Below are positions 42,999 to 52,807 of a DNA stretch of 64,000 bases, piece by piece; within the stretch, counting starts at the first letter, position 1; the number at the start of each line of letters is the position of its first letter. The stretch comes from an uncultured Pseudomonadota bacterium (lineage in GTDB: Bacteria; Myxococcota_A; UBA796; SXON01). The notes below the pieces were generated by a model. It saw only the letters and a program-made list of their open reading frames with translations. It ran no database searches and had not been told where the DNA came from. Both the position numbers and the translations under genes were made by a program. The stretch covers positions 1-64,000 of the forward strand of contig CAISIK010000118.1 in NCBI GenBank assembly GCA_903885375.1. Direction: 5' to 3'.

Positions 42999-43904
42999 CT
43001 ACACCCGCGCCACGATCGCCTCGGTGGCCTCCCACAACTTCGCCGCGAGGCCCATGTCGGCGCCGAGCCGGCTCGACGCGGCCACGTTGCAGTCGGCGAG
43101 GTACTCGCCGTTGAGCGCCGCCGCGCCCGGGCTCACCGAGGCCCACGTCTGGGTGGCCGCCCCCTGGGGGATCGACTTCAGGAGCAACGGGCCCGCCAGC
43201 GACCAGGCCGCCTGCATCACCGGGTTCATGCTCCTGGCGAGGCCCGTGGCGATCACGCCGGGGTGCACGGCGTTTGCCCGCCGGCCGCCGTCGAGCCGCC
43301 GCGCCAGCTCGCGCGCAAAGAGCAGGTTGGCGAGCTTGGCCTGGCCGTAGTTGGCCCACGCGCTGTACGCCCGCTCGGCGCCGAGGTCGTCGAGGCGGAT
43401 GCCCTCCTTCGGAGCGGTCTTGTGGGCCGCGGAGCTGAGCACGACCACGCGCCCCCCCTCCACGAGCCGCGACAGCAGACCCGTGACCAGGATGAAGTGC
43501 CCCACGTGGTTGGTGAAGAACTGGAGCTCCACGCCATGCATGACCTGCCGCTCGGGCAGCGCCATGATGCCGGCGTTGCACACAATCGCGTCGAGCCGTG
43601 GGCCGTTGCCGAGGCTGGCCACGGCGGCCCGCACCGAGGCGGGGTCGGACAGCTCGCACGCCACGCCGCGCCCCCCCATCGGGCGCACGGCCGCTTCGGC
43701 CTTCTCGACCGTGCGGGCCGCGCCGATCACCGTAGCGCCTCGCAGGGCGAGCACGCGGCAGGTTTCGAGGCCGAGGCCGGAGTTGCACCCGGTCACGAGG
43801 ATGTGGCGACCCGCGAGATCGAGCCCCGCGGAGACCTGCTCCGCCGTGGAACCGGCCCCGAAGCCGCTGGGGCCCGTCCCACCAAGCGCGTACAGAATGG
43901 ACAT
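42999..43904 (-). CDS. Short-chain dehydrogenase/reductase
   Basis: ILVTGCNSGLGLETCRVLALRGA, CNAGIMA, YGQAKLANLLFARELARR. Confidence 0.92.
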   Translation of the reverse strand: MSILYALGGTGPSGFGAGSTAEQVSAGLDLAGRHILVTGCNSGLGLETCRVLALRGATVIGAARTVEKAEAAVRPMGGRGVACELSDPASVRAAVASLGNGPRLDAIVCNAGIMALPERQVMHGVELQFFTNHVGHFILVTGLLSRLVEGGRVVVLSSAAHKTAPKEGIRLDDLGAERAYSAWANYGQAKLANLLFARELARRLDGGRRANAVHPGVIATGLARSMNPVMQAAWSLAGPLLLKSIPQGAATQTWASVSPGAAALNGEYLADCNVAASSRLGADMGLAAKLWEATEAIVARV

Positions 43905-43912
43905 GCGGTCTC

Positions 43913-44344
43913 CTAACGAACGACGGTGACGGGTTGGTTCGCGTGGTGCACGACCCGGTCGCTCACCGAGCCGAGCAGCAGCCGCTCGGCGGGGTTCATG
44001 CCGCGTGCGCCCACCACGATGAGGTCGGCGGGCAGCTCGTCGGCCACCTTGCAGATGGTGTCGGCGGCCGGCCCGAAGGCCACCCGGGTGTGCACCCGGG
44101 CCTCGCCGAACTCGCTCCGGATCGACGCGATCATCTCCTGGGCCGTGGCCACCTCCTCTGGAGAGGGGCTCTGCGCGGTGGTGAGGAAGCCATCGAACGG
44201 GGCGATGGGGAGCACGCTCGGCGGCTCGATCGCCACCAGCAGCGTGACCTGGCACTCGGGGTCGGCGAGGAGCGCACGAACGTGCTGGGCGGCGCGGCGG
44301 GAGGCCGCCGAACCATCGACGGCGAGCAGGATGTGGCGCAGCAA
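43913..44344 (-). CDS. Universal stress protein (UspA family)
   Basis: MLRHILLAVDGSAASRRAAQHV, DLIVVGARGMNPAERLLLGSVSDRVVHHANQPVTVVR. Confidence 0.93.
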   Translation of the reverse strand: MLRHILLAVDGSAASRRAAQHVRALLADPECQVTLLVAIEPPSVLPIAPFDGFLTTAQSPSPEEVATAQEMIASIRSEFGEARVHTRVAFGPAADTICKVADELPADLIVVGARGMNPAERLLLGSVSDRVVHHANQPVTVVR

Positions 44345-44398
44345 GGCAGCTCCGGATGAGGAGAACGGACTATCCGGTTGGCGACGCCGACCGGCCCC

Positions 44399-45790
44399 TC
44401 ACGGGCGCTCCGGGAAGCCCCCGCCTACATTCTGCAGGCGCGCAGCGAAGCCGAACTGCCCGCCGGCCGGCAGGACGAGGCTCTGCGCGAGCTCGCCGGT
44501 CGGCGCCACCTCGTCGATCTGGCCCGCGGAGCTGAAGCACACGAGCGTGCCGCCGCCAGCGAGCTTTTGGGCCGAGCCAAGCCACTCGACCGGCAGGCAC
44601 TCATCGGGCGAATAGTCCCATTGCCGGGAGACCTCGCCCGCTTCCACGTCGTATTTCACCCGCACAGCGTTTCCGCAGTCGGGGATGCCCTCCCGGGGGG
44701 TGTGGCGGTTGAACACCACCAGCTCGTCCCCGACCGCCTGCACGGAGTGCGGTCGCGCAAAAAGCGGCTCCCCCCCTTCCACGAGGAAGTCCCCCACCGT
44801 GGCGCCCATGCGCCACGTCATCTCGCCGCTCGCCCTGTCCACCCGGGCCACCGAATCATCGAGCGTGATCGACACGTAGTACGCCCCCGCCTCGGGGTCG
44901 TAGGAGAGGCCGTTGACGTGGGTCCAGTCCTCGACCTCGGGGTCGTCGCGGTACCAGCCCTTGTCGTACTGCCGGGTCAGGTCGGGCTCGATGCTGTCGA
45001 ACGTGGACCACACCACCCGGGTGTTCCCGGACTCGTCGAACTCCACGATCGTGTCGCCCATGAGCCGGCGCCCTTCGATCTCGCGGATCTCCCAGCCGAG
45101 CATGGCGTACTCGTGCGGGGCGAACTCCACGAAGTCGGTGTGACCGCCGGGGAGCATGAAGCTCTCGCGCACCTCGCCGTCGAGCGACACCCGGTAGAGC
45201 ACACCAGGCTGCTCCAGGCTGTTCGCGGTTTCGTTGTAGAGGATCGACTCGCCGTCGAGGGAAGGGAGCACCCGGTACACGGGGCGCCCCGCGCCCTCGA
45301 TCGCCGCGGCCCACACGACCACGCCTTCTTCATCGAGAAGCGTGGCCGCCGCGGCCCCACCCGCGATGATCGACACCGCGGTGAGGCCGGCATCCGCGGC
45401 CTCGGGTGAGCTGATCCGCGGCTCCACATCCGGGAGCCTGACGTTCAACGAGCCGGTCGTGGCCGTGCCCTCCCCCCCGCAGGCCACCTCGCCGTCCACC
45501 AGCAGCGTGAACGCCACCTCGCTCTGCGGCCGGAGACCCACCAGGAGCACCTCGTGGGTGGTTCCAAACGTGGAGGCCGTCAGCCGGGTGGCCTGCCCCT
45601 GTCCGGCGAAGCGCACCTGCCCGGTGGTCTCCGTTTCCGTTTCCCAGGTCACCCGCAACACCGTGGGCATCTCGGTGACCTCCACCACGGGAGCCACCGT
45701 GACCGCACAGGCGGTCGACTCCGACGCGGAGTCGGGGGAGGGAGGATTCGACTCGGCGACGCAGGCGGCGAGGGACAGCAGGAAAAGCAA
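44399..45790 (-). CDS. Lipoprotein, arylsulfotransferase (ASST)-like beta-propeller
   Basis: LLFLLSLAACVAESN lipobox (TTG start likely); DWTHVNGLSYDPEAGAYYVSITLDDSVARVDRASGEMTWRMG, FARPHSVQAVGDELVVFNR. Confidence 0.68.
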   Translation of the reverse strand: MLFLLSLAACVAESNPPSPDSASESTACAVTVAPVVEVTEMPTVLRVTWETETETTGQVRFAGQGQATRLTASTFGTTHEVLLVGLRPQSEVAFTLLVDGEVACGGEGTATTGSLNVRLPDVEPRISSPEAADAGLTAVSIIAGGAAAATLLDEEGVVVWAAAIEGAGRPVYRVLPSLDGESILYNETANSLEQPGVLYRVSLDGEVRESFMLPGGHTDFVEFAPHEYAMLGWEIREIEGRRLMGDTIVEFDESGNTRVVWSTFDSIEPDLTRQYDKGWYRDDPEVEDWTHVNGLSYDPEAGAYYVSITLDDSVARVDRASGEMTWRMGATVGDFLVEGGEPLFARPHSVQAVGDELVVFNRHTPREGIPDCGNAVRVKYDVEAGEVSRQWDYSPDECLPVEWLGSAQKLAGGGTLVCFSSAGQIDEVAPTGELAQSLVLPAGGQFGFAARLQNVGGGFPERP

Positions 45791-45915
45791 GTGGGCGGCT
45801 CCCAGGCGATGGCCACGCCGGGAGAATGCCCTCCCCTGCGGGAACCGATCCCCCCGGGCGACGACCTGACGACCGCTTGACGCGCGGGCTTGCGCCCCCG
45901 ACGGCCTCCCGTGGA

Positions 45916-46755
45916 CTAGGCCGGAAGCAGCCGGACGTTGACCCGGAACTTCTTTCGCCGCGGCTGGTCGGCCGGGGGGGTGCGGTCGCTGGACAACACC
46001 GGCCGACCGAGAAGGCGATTCACCACCGTGCCCGCGAGCGCGAGCCCGAACATCGCCGGCATCCAGCTCACGGTGCCCTGCACCACGTTGCGGTGGCTGC
46101 AGGTGTGGTGCTCGTTCTCGTCGTTGGGGCAGATGCAGTGGAAGGCGTCGGCCACCACCGGGTCGAGCACGTTGGGCTCCTCGTCGGTCCAGCAGCACTC
46201 GATGCCGCTCTGCACGCCGCGCGCACGAAGCTCGTTGCGCACCACCCGGGCCAGCGGGTCCTTCTCCGTGCGGCTGATGTCGGTCACGCGGATGCGGGTC
46301 GGGTCCATGCGGCCGCCGGCCCCCATCGCGCTCACCACCCGCTGGCCGCGTTGGTGGCAGGCGTGGAGGAGCGCGATCTTGGCGGTGACGTTGTCGATGG
46401 CATCCACCACGAAGTCGTACCCGGGGTCGAGGAGCTCGCCCGCGTTCTCGGCATCGAAGAACCGCTGCTCCGGCACGAGGGTGACCTTCGGGTTGATCGA
46501 CCGGCAGCGCTCCACCATGAGCCCCACCTTGCTCGCGCCGATGGTGCGGCGCGTGGCGTGGAGCTGGCGGTTGAGGTTGGTGAGGCAGACCTGATCGAAG
46601 TCGACGAGCGTGAGGTGGCCCACGCCCGAGCGCACCAGCGCCTCCACGGCGTAGGACCCGACGCCGCCCACGCCGACCACCATCACGCGCGCCGCTTGGA
46701 GGCGATCCCAGCCGCCCTGGCCCACGAGGAGCTCCGTCCGTTGGAAGGGGTGCAT
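45916..46755 (-). CDS. tcdA: tRNA threonylcarbamoyladenosine dehydratase TcdA/CsdL (ThiF family)
   Basis: VMVVGVGGVGSYAVEALVRSGVGHLTLVDFDQVCLTNLNRQ; DAIDNVTAKIALLHAC; GAGGRMDPTRI. Confidence 0.93.
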   Translation of the reverse strand: MHPFQRTELLVGQGGWDRLQAARVMVVGVGGVGSYAVEALVRSGVGHLTLVDFDQVCLTNLNRQLHATRRTIGASKVGLMVERCRSINPKVTLVPEQRFFDAENAGELLDPGYDFVVDAIDNVTAKIALLHACHQRGQRVVSAMGAGGRMDPTRIRVTDISRTEKDPLARVVRNELRARGVQSGIECCWTDEEPNVLDPVVADAFHCICPNDENEHHTCSHRNVVQGTVSWMPAMFGLALAGTVVNRLLGRPVLSSDRTPPADQPRRKKFRVNVRLLPA

Positions 46756-46758
46756 CGG

Positions 46759-47526
46759 CTAGATCGGGTCGGCCACAAAGGTGCCGGCGATCCGCAGGCG
46801 TTCGCCGCTGTCGTTGAAGGTCTTGTCCCACGCCGCTTCCTGCGTGGAGCCATCGGTGCCCGTGCCGGTGAACGGCGTGCGGTACTCGGTGCCATCACTC
46901 TCGGCGATGAGCGAGCCGGAGATCTCGCCGCGTCCCTGCACGCCTTCGAGCGTGTAGTAGAAGTCGTACTCGCCATCGAGCAGGCACCAGCCGGTGCCGG
47001 ACAGCGTGCCCGCCTCGTCGATCGTGAAGTCGACGGTGCCGGGACAGTCGCCATCGAACGATCCGTACTCGCCGTCGTACCAGATGTGGCTGGCCATGGT
47101 GCCGGTGTAGGTGATGGTGCCGGGCGTGGTGCCCGTGTCGTTGCCGGTGTCCTTGCCGGTGTCCTTGCCGGTGTCGCCCCCGCCGCCGATCGTGATGCTG
47201 AGCTTCTCGTTGTATTGGTTGCCGCCGTAGGAGACGTCCACCGACACGTCCACCTTGCCGGCATCGAGCCGCGAGGCCTCCACGAACGTGGTGGCGCCGC
47301 GCTCGGTGAGCTCGCCCACCGTCCACACCACCGAGCGGGCATCCACCAGCTTGCCGCCCACCTTCACCTGCACCTGAAGGTCGATGGTGTCGCCCTCGGC
47401 GTAGTCGGCGCCATCCTCCGGACTCTTGACCACGAGCACCACGGCCTCGGCCGCGGCTGCCGGATCTTCGCCTTCGGTGGCGCAGGAGACGAACATCAAC
47501 GGTGCGAGGGGCAGGAGGAAACGCAT
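46759..47526 (-). CDS. Predicted lipoprotein with DTG-repeat linker
   Basis: MRFLLPLAPLMFVSCATEG lipobox; DTGKDTGKDTGNDTGT linker (12-bp DNA repeats at 47135-47175). Confidence 0.7.
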   Translation of the reverse strand: MRFLLPLAPLMFVSCATEGEDPAAAAEAVVLVVKSPEDGADYAEGDTIDLQVQVKVGGKLVDARSVVWTVGELTERGATTFVEASRLDAGKVDVSVDVSYGGNQYNEKLSITIGGGGDTGKDTGKDTGNDTGTTPGTITYTGTMASHIWYDGEYGSFDGDCPGTVDFTIDEAGTLSGTGWCLLDGEYDFYYTLEGVQGRGEISGSLIAESDGTEYRTPFTGTGTDGSTQEAAWDKTFNDSGERLRIAGTFVADPI

Positions 47527-47567
47527 CGGGCCATGATAACCGGCGAAACCACCGACCCGGAGCATCC

Positions 47568-48008
47568 ATGGGCCTCATCGACCGCATCAAGCGCCGCCTC
47601 CCCATCGTGGGCGGCTCCCCTCCCCCGCGCTCTGCCCCCGTGCCGCAGTACCGCCCCCCCCCCCGCGAGGAGGTGGAGGCCGAACCCGTTTCGCCCCGCG
47701 GCAGCCAGCCGGTGGCCGAGTACATCGACGGGGTGGTGAAGGGCAACCAGATCGTGATGTTCATGAAGGGCACGCCCTCCGCGCCGGCGTGCGGCTTCTC
47801 GGCCGGGGCCATCGGCATCCTCAAGAGCTACAACAAGCCGCTCTTCACGTTCGACGTGCTCTCCGACGGCGATGTGCGCGAGGGCGTGAAGTCCTACAGC
47901 AGCTGGCCCACGATCCCGCAGATCTTCGTGAACGGCGAATTCCTCGGCGGGGCCGACATCCTCAAGCAGCTCCACGAGTCGGGCGACCTCCGGACGATGT
48001 TGGAGTAG
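47568..48008 (+). CDS. Monothiol glutaredoxin (Grx4-like) with N-terminal extension
   Basis: VMFMKGTPSAPACGFSAGAIGIL...WPTIPQIFVNGEFLGGADIL, CGFS active site. Confidence 0.93.
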   Translation: MGLIDRIKRRLPIVGGSPPPRSAPVPQYRPPPREEVEAEPVSPRGSQPVAEYIDGVVKGNQIVMFMKGTPSAPACGFSAGAIGILKSYNKPLFTFDVLSDGDVREGVKSYSSWPTIPQIFVNGEFLGGADILKQLHESGDLRTMLE

Positions 48009-48023
48009 CGCCGAGCGGGCTAC

Positions 48024-49043
48024 TTGGGTCGAGGTCCGGAGCCTCCCTTGTTTCTCCTGCTGTCGCTCTTGAGCGTGGTGTGCGCGTCGGTGCCCATGCT
48101 GGCGTTCCTGATGCTGGTCTGGTTCATGGACCGGCACGACCGCGAGCCGCTTTGGCTGTTCCTCCTCACCTTCCTGTGGGGGGCGTGCGGCGCCGTGAGC
48201 TTCGCCCTCATCGGCAACGAAACGCTGGTCGGCGTGCTCGGCTTCCTCGTGGGCGAGGGCCGCGCGGAGACCTTCGCCGCCCTGGTGGTGGCCCCGATCG
48301 TGGAGGAGCCCATGAAGGCGCTCGTCCTCTTCGCGGTCATGTTCTCCCGTCACTTCGACAACGCCACCGACGGGTTCGTGTACGGCGCCGCGGCCGGCCT
48401 CGGCTTCGGCATGACCGAGAACCTGTTCTACTTCCTGAACGTGGCCGCCTCCGGCGATGCGGTGGGCTGGGCGCTGACCGTCTTCATCCGCACGTTCTTC
48501 TCCGCGGTGATGCACGCCTGCGCCACGAGCTGCGTGGGCGCCATGCTCGGGTTCGCCCGCTTCCGCGGGTGGGGCTGGAAGATCGCCGCCCTCCCGCTCG
48601 GCTTCGGCTTCGCCATGGGCATCCACGCCGTGTGGAACGGCATGCTCACCGTGGGCGACATCGTGGGCAGCGAGTCCTACATGTTCGCGAACCTCGGCCT
48701 GTTCATCCTGGAGTTCCTCGTGCTCTTCGGGGTGTTCCAGCTCGCGCTCTGGGAGGAGCGGGGCACGATCCGTCGCGAGCTCGCCGACGAGGTGCAGCGC
48801 GAGCTCCTGCCGCTCGCGCACGCGAAGAACGCGGGCAGCTGGTTCAAGCGGGCGCGGCCGGAGTGGGTGCCCAAGGGCGTTCCGCACCGCCAGTACGTCC
48901 AGGCGCTCACGCGGCTCGCGCTGCGCAAGCACCAGGCCCGCAACGCCTCGCGCGGCGCCTACCCGTTCTACAGCGAGGAGGTGGTCCGGCTCCGGCACGA
49001 GGTCAAGGCGCTGCTCGCGCTCGCCCGCCCGGCCGGGGCCTGA
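48024..49043 (+). CDS. PrsW-family intramembrane metalloprotease
   Basis: DRHDREPLWLFLLTFLWG, VVAPIVEEPMKALVL, DNATDGFVYGAAAGLGFGMTENLFYF, GIHAVWN. Confidence 0.9.
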   Translation: MGRGPEPPLFLLLSLLSVVCASVPMLAFLMLVWFMDRHDREPLWLFLLTFLWGACGAVSFALIGNETLVGVLGFLVGEGRAETFAALVVAPIVEEPMKALVLFAVMFSRHFDNATDGFVYGAAAGLGFGMTENLFYFLNVAASGDAVGWALTVFIRTFFSAVMHACATSCVGAMLGFARFRGWGWKIAALPLGFGFAMGIHAVWNGMLTVGDIVGSESYMFANLGLFILEFLVLFGVFQLALWEERGTIRRELADEVQRELLPLAHAKNAGSWFKRARPEWVPKGVPHRQYVQALTRLALRKHQARNASRGAYPFYSEEVVRLRHEVKALLALARPAGA

Positions 49044-49085
49044 TCGCGGCGGGGTGCGGGCGCCCGTACCCGCCCCCTCGCCGCC

Positions 49086-49622
49086 TCACCCCTCTCCCGC
49101 CGCCGCCGCCAGCTCGAGGCTGACCGCGGCTGCCTGCACCACGGCGCCGATCCGCACGGCGTCGTGCACCTGGTCCACGGACACCCCGCCCGCCGTCACC
49201 ACCGCCTCGTGGCTGCCCACGCAGGTCTCGCAGGCGTTCTGCGCGCTCGCCACGAGGCAGAAGAGCTCGAAGTCCACCTTGGACCCCGCGGGCTTCACCA
49301 TCCGGTTCATGCGCAGGCGCGCCGGCCGTTCGGCGTAGGCGGGCTTCCCCACCATGTGCCGGAAGCGGTAGAAGACGTTGTTCATGGCCATGAGCGAGGC
49401 GGCGGCGAGGGCATCCTCCACCACGGCTTCGGGCACGGCCGCGCGGGCATCGGCGAGCATGGCGCGCAGGAGCCCAGGATGGCGGGCGGTGGCGGCCGCG
49501 GTCACGGCGCACCCCCACTTCTGCGCATCGCTCAGGCTGCCGGCGCCGAGCACCGACTGCAGGTTCAGCCGCGCGTCCTTCGCGAAGTCCGGCAACGCCG
49601 CGAGGAGCTCGATCGCGGCCAT
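49086..49622 (-). CDS. ahpD: Alkyl hydroperoxidase AhpD
   Basis: NACETCVGSHEAVV active site; immediately follows ahpC. Confidence 0.93.
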   Translation of the reverse strand: MAAIELLAALPDFAKDARLNLQSVLGAGSLSDAQKWGCAVTAAATARHPGLLRAMLADARAAVPEAVVEDALAAASLMAMNNVFYRFRHMVGKPAYAERPARLRMNRMVKPAGSKVDFELFCLVASAQNACETCVGSHEAVVTAGGVSVDQVHDAVRIGAVVQAAAVSLELAAAAGEG

Positions 49623-49623
49623 C

Positions 49624-50163
49624 TCAGGACCCCGCGAGGGTGGCTTCACCCTTCTTCCAGTTGCACGGGCAGAGCTCGTCGGTCTGGAGTGCGTCGAGCA
49701 CGCGGAGCGTCTCGTCCACGTTTCGGCCCACCGAGAGGTCGTTCACGGACACGTGCCGGATGAGGCCCTGCGGATCCACGATGAAGGTGGCCCGGAGCGC
49801 CACGCCATCCTGCTTGTGGAGGATGCCGAGGTTGGCGCACAGCTCCCGCTTCTGGTCCGCGAGCATCGGGAAGGGGAGGTCGCGGAGGTCGGGGTGCGAC
49901 TTGCGCCACGCGAGGTGCACGTAGTGCGAGTCGGTGCTCAGGCCGAGCACCACCGTGTCCCGGTCGTTGAAGTCCGCGTTCTTCTTTCCGAACGAAGCGA
50001 TCTCGGTCGGGCAGATGAAGGTGAAGTCCATCGGCCAGGCGAAGAGCACCAGCCACTTCTCGGGGTAGCTGGTGTCGGTGATGGAGGTGAACTCCTCGCC
50101 GGCGGTGAGGGAGGTGACGGCGTTGAGGGCGAATGAAGGGAGGCGATCTCCGACGGTCAACAT
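49624..50163 (-). CDS. ahpC: Alkyl hydroperoxide reductase AhpC (peroxiredoxin)
   Basis: FAWPMDFTFICPTEIASFG peroxidatic Cys; DELCPCNWKKGE resolving Cys. Confidence 0.93.
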   Translation of the reverse strand: MLTVGDRLPSFALNAVTSLTAGEEFTSITDTSYPEKWLVLFAWPMDFTFICPTEIASFGKKNADFNDRDTVVLGLSTDSHYVHLAWRKSHPDLRDLPFPMLADQKRELCANLGILHKQDGVALRATFIVDPQGLIRHVSVNDLSVGRNVDETLRVLDALQTDELCPCNWKKGEATLAGS

Positions 50164-50239
50164 GGCTTCTTCCTGGGTGTGCCGGCCGGTGCATCCGACC
50201 TGGCCCCACGAATATGCGCCCTCCAGAACGATAGGGCCA

Positions 50240-50276
50240 ATACATCGTTTCAATGGTAATGATAGTATGAAACTAT
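50240..50276. promoter_or_regulatory. OxyR-type binding site (tetrad)
   Basis: ATAC-N7-CAAT-N7-ATAG-N7-CTAT, 14/16 core matches to ATAG-N7-CTAT-N7-ATAG-N7-CTAT, between ahpC and oxyR. Confidence 0.65.
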
Positions 50277-50399
50277 CGCTCAACCAAAAAGGCCCTGGCA
50301 AGGGCGATGGCCGTTCGCCCCACCTCGCGGCGGGCGGCACCGCCGGCCATCGCGGCGCCTTCGGGGCGCAGGCCTGCCAACCCTCCCGCCCCCACCACC

Positions 50400-51299
50400 A
50401 TGACCGACCCCTTCCCCTTCACGCTCCGCCAGCTCCAGTACGTGGTGGCCGTGGCCGATCTCCACAGCTTCCGCCGGGCGGCGCTGCGCTGCCGCGTGGC
50501 CCAGCCTTCGCTCTCCCAGCAGATCGCCTCGCTCGAGTCCGCAATCGGGCTGCAGCTCTTCGAGCGCACCGCCAGGTCGGTGCGCACCACCGCAGCGGGG
50601 GCCGGGTTCATCGCGCGCGCGCAGGTGCTGCTGCGCGATGCCCACGATCTCGGGGAGGAGGCCCGCCGCGCCCGCGATCCGCTGAGCGGGCCGCTGCGCC
50701 TCGGGGTCATCCCCACGCTGGCGCCCTACCTGCTGCCGGATGCCGTGGCCCGACTGGGCCGGGCCTTTCCGCTCCTGCGGCCGATCTGGCGCGAAGACAA
50801 GACGGCGGTGCTCCTCGAGGGGCTCCGCGCCGGCGAGCTCGATGCCGCCCTCCTCGCCGAGGGCGCCGACCTCGGCGACCTCCGCCGGGTACCCCTCTTC
50901 ACCGACCCCTTCTTCCTCCTCCTGCCGGTGGGGCACGCGCTCGCGAGGCGTCCCGGGCCCGTCCGCTCCGAGCAGCTCGCCCACGAGGTCGTGCTGCTGC
51001 TCGACGAGGGCCACTGCCTCCGGGAGAACGCCCTCCCCTTCTGCGGCCGCGCCGGGCTCCGCGAGTCGGAGTTCCGGGCCACGAGCCTCACCACGCTCGT
51101 GCATCTCGTGGCCAGCGGGGCCGGCCTCACGCTGCTCCCGGAGCTCGCGCTCGCCGCCGAAACCCAGCGCACCGACGTGGCGGTACGCCGGCTCGCCTCG
51201 CCGGAGCCCTCGCGCACGGTGGTGCTGGCGTGGCGGCAGGGGAACGCGCTCTCCGCCGCGCTCTCGCAGGTGGCGAAGTGCCTGACGCGCGTGGGCTGA
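50400..51299 (+). CDS. oxyR: LysR-family hydrogen peroxide sensor OxyR
   Basis: HTH FTLRQLQYVVAVADLHSFRRAALRCRVAQPSLSQQI; redox region LLDEGHCLRENALPFCG; divergent from ahpCD. Confidence 0.93.
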   Translation: MTDPFPFTLRQLQYVVAVADLHSFRRAALRCRVAQPSLSQQIASLESAIGLQLFERTARSVRTTAAGAGFIARAQVLLRDAHDLGEEARRARDPLSGPLRLGVIPTLAPYLLPDAVARLGRAFPLLRPIWREDKTAVLLEGLRAGELDAALLAEGADLGDLRRVPLFTDPFFLLLPVGHALARRPGPVRSEQLAHEVVLLLDEGHCLRENALPFCGRAGLRESEFRATSLTTLVHLVASGAGLTLLPELALAAETQRTDVAVRRLASPEPSRTVVLAWRQGNALSAALSQVAKCLTRVG

Positions 51300-51376
51300 T
51301 CCCTCCGGCGGCGCCCCGATGTCGGGCGGCGCCCCTGCGACGAGCTTCCGGGCCTACGACATCGGCCCGATGCCCT

Positions 51377-51583
51377 TCAGGCCCCCGGACGCCCGGCCCG
51401 GCGCTGCTCCTCGACCGGCCAGGGACAGTGCCGACAACCCCGACCGCAGCACGCCCGCTGGCGCAGCAGGGCGGAGGCCGTCATCACGAACAGGCCGGAC
51501 CAGGGGTCGAGGTAGCCGGCCTGCCCGCGGGCCTCGGCTTCATCGTGGGCGCGCTGCTGGCGCGCGTCGGGAGGGGGAGACAT
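51377..51583 (-). CDS. Small DUF5522-like Cys-rich protein
   Basis: YLDPWSGLFVMTASALLRQRACCGRGCRHCPW. Confidence 0.72.
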   Translation of the reverse strand: MSPPPDARQQRAHDEAEARGQAGYLDPWSGLFVMTASALLRQRACCGRGCRHCPWPVEEQRRAGRPGA

Positions 51584-51592
51584 GCGCGGCCG

Positions 51593-52759
51593 CTATCGCT
51601 GGACCGGCTCCCGCGCGACCAGCGGGGCGAGGAGGAGGGCGGGGAGCGCGAGCACGGCGGTGAAGCCGAACCAGCCGGCGTAGCCCCAGGACTCGGTGGC
51701 GATCCCGGACACCAGCCCCGCGAGCACGCGGCTCAGCGCCGCGGCGGCCGTGAGGATGGCGTAGCGCACGGTGGGCTGCGAACGGCCGCACGCCCGCATG
51801 AGCACCGCGAAGAGCGGCGCCGTGCCGAGCCCCTGCGAGAGCGACTCGAACACCCCCGCCGCGAGGATGCCTTCGCGAAAGGGCGCGACCGCCACCCAGG
51901 CGTACACCGCGTTGCTGAGGAGCTGCAGCCCGCCGAGGAGCCACACCCCCCGCCGCAAGCCCACCCGGCTCACCAGCTCGCCGCCGACGAGCGCCCCGCC
52001 GGCCGTGAGCAGCGAGCCCACGAGCACGCTGTAGAGGCCCACGTCTTCGAGGGACAGGCCCGAGGCCAGCCAGAAGGGCTTGACCATCGGGGCCATCGCC
52101 GCATCGCCCAGCTTGTAGAGGATCGCGAAGAGGATGGCGGTGAGCGAGCCGCGTTCGGCCAGCCAGCGGAGGAGCTCGCCCCACCACTCCGCGCCGCCGC
52201 TCGGCGCGGGGCGCACGGGCGCGGGGAGCGCGCCCATGGCGAGCACCAGCGCCGCCGCTAGCGCCGCCACCGCCGCCCAGGCCACGGGCCAGGCCAACCG
52301 GCCGGCGAGCCACACCGCGCCGCCGCCGCTGAGCGCCATCGCCGCGCGGTAGCCCGCCACCCGGAGGCCGCTGGCGCGGCCCTGGTGCTCGGGGGGAACG
52401 ATGCCCACCACCCAGCCATCCACCGCCACGTCCTGGGTGGCGCTCAACACCGCCGCCACCGTGAACGCCGGGAGGAGCCAGGGCCCCCAGGCCCCGCCCA
52501 CCGCGCACACCGCGGCCACACCGGCGAGGGTGAGCATGGCCCACAGCCGCAGCGTGCCCAGCCTCTCTACCGCCGGCGACCAGAGCGCCTTGAACGTGTA
52601 GGGCGCGAGGAGCCCGGTGGTGGCGCCGACGACGGCGAGGCTCGCCCCCGTGTCCCGGAGGTATACCGGCAGGAGCTCGCTAAGCACGCCCATGGGGAGC
52701 CCCGAGGCCATGGCCAGCACGCCGGTGGCCACGAGCACCTCGCGGGGGGCGGGCTTCAC
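51593..52759 (-). CDS. AmpG-like MFS transporter
   Basis: ASGLPMGVLSELLPVYLRDTGASLAVVG, LLAPYTFKALWSPAVERLG, ATQDVAVDGW. Confidence 0.8.
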   Translation of the reverse strand: MKPAPREVLVATGVLAMASGLPMGVLSELLPVYLRDTGASLAVVGATTGLLAPYTFKALWSPAVERLGTLRLWAMLTLAGVAAVCAVGGAWGPWLLPAFTVAAVLSATQDVAVDGWVVGIVPPEHQGRASGLRVAGYRAAMALSGGGAVWLAGRLAWPVAWAAVAALAAALVLAMGALPAPVRPAPSGGAEWWGELLRWLAERGSLTAILFAILYKLGDAAMAPMVKPFWLASGLSLEDVGLYSVLVGSLLTAGGALVGGELVSRVGLRRGVWLLGGLQLLSNAVYAWVAVAPFREGILAAGVFESLSQGLGTAPLFAVLMRACGRSQPTVRYAILTAAAALSRVLAGLVSGIATESWGYAGWFGFTAVLALPALLLAPLVAREPVQR

Positions 52760-52807
52760 GGCGACGCGGCCTTTACGCTCCCGGCGGGCGACATCCGGCG
52801 CCCCGCC

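Noticed and set aside
47135-47175. Three 12-bp tandem repeats (GTGTCNTTGCCG) as a possible regulatory array
   Set aside because: Fully explained as codons of the DTGK/DTGN linker in the overlapping lipoprotein.
51310-51333. Hairpin GGCGCC..GGCGCC after oxyR as terminator
   Set aside because: Stem has a two-base bulge and no T-run; too weak to call in GC-rich DNA.
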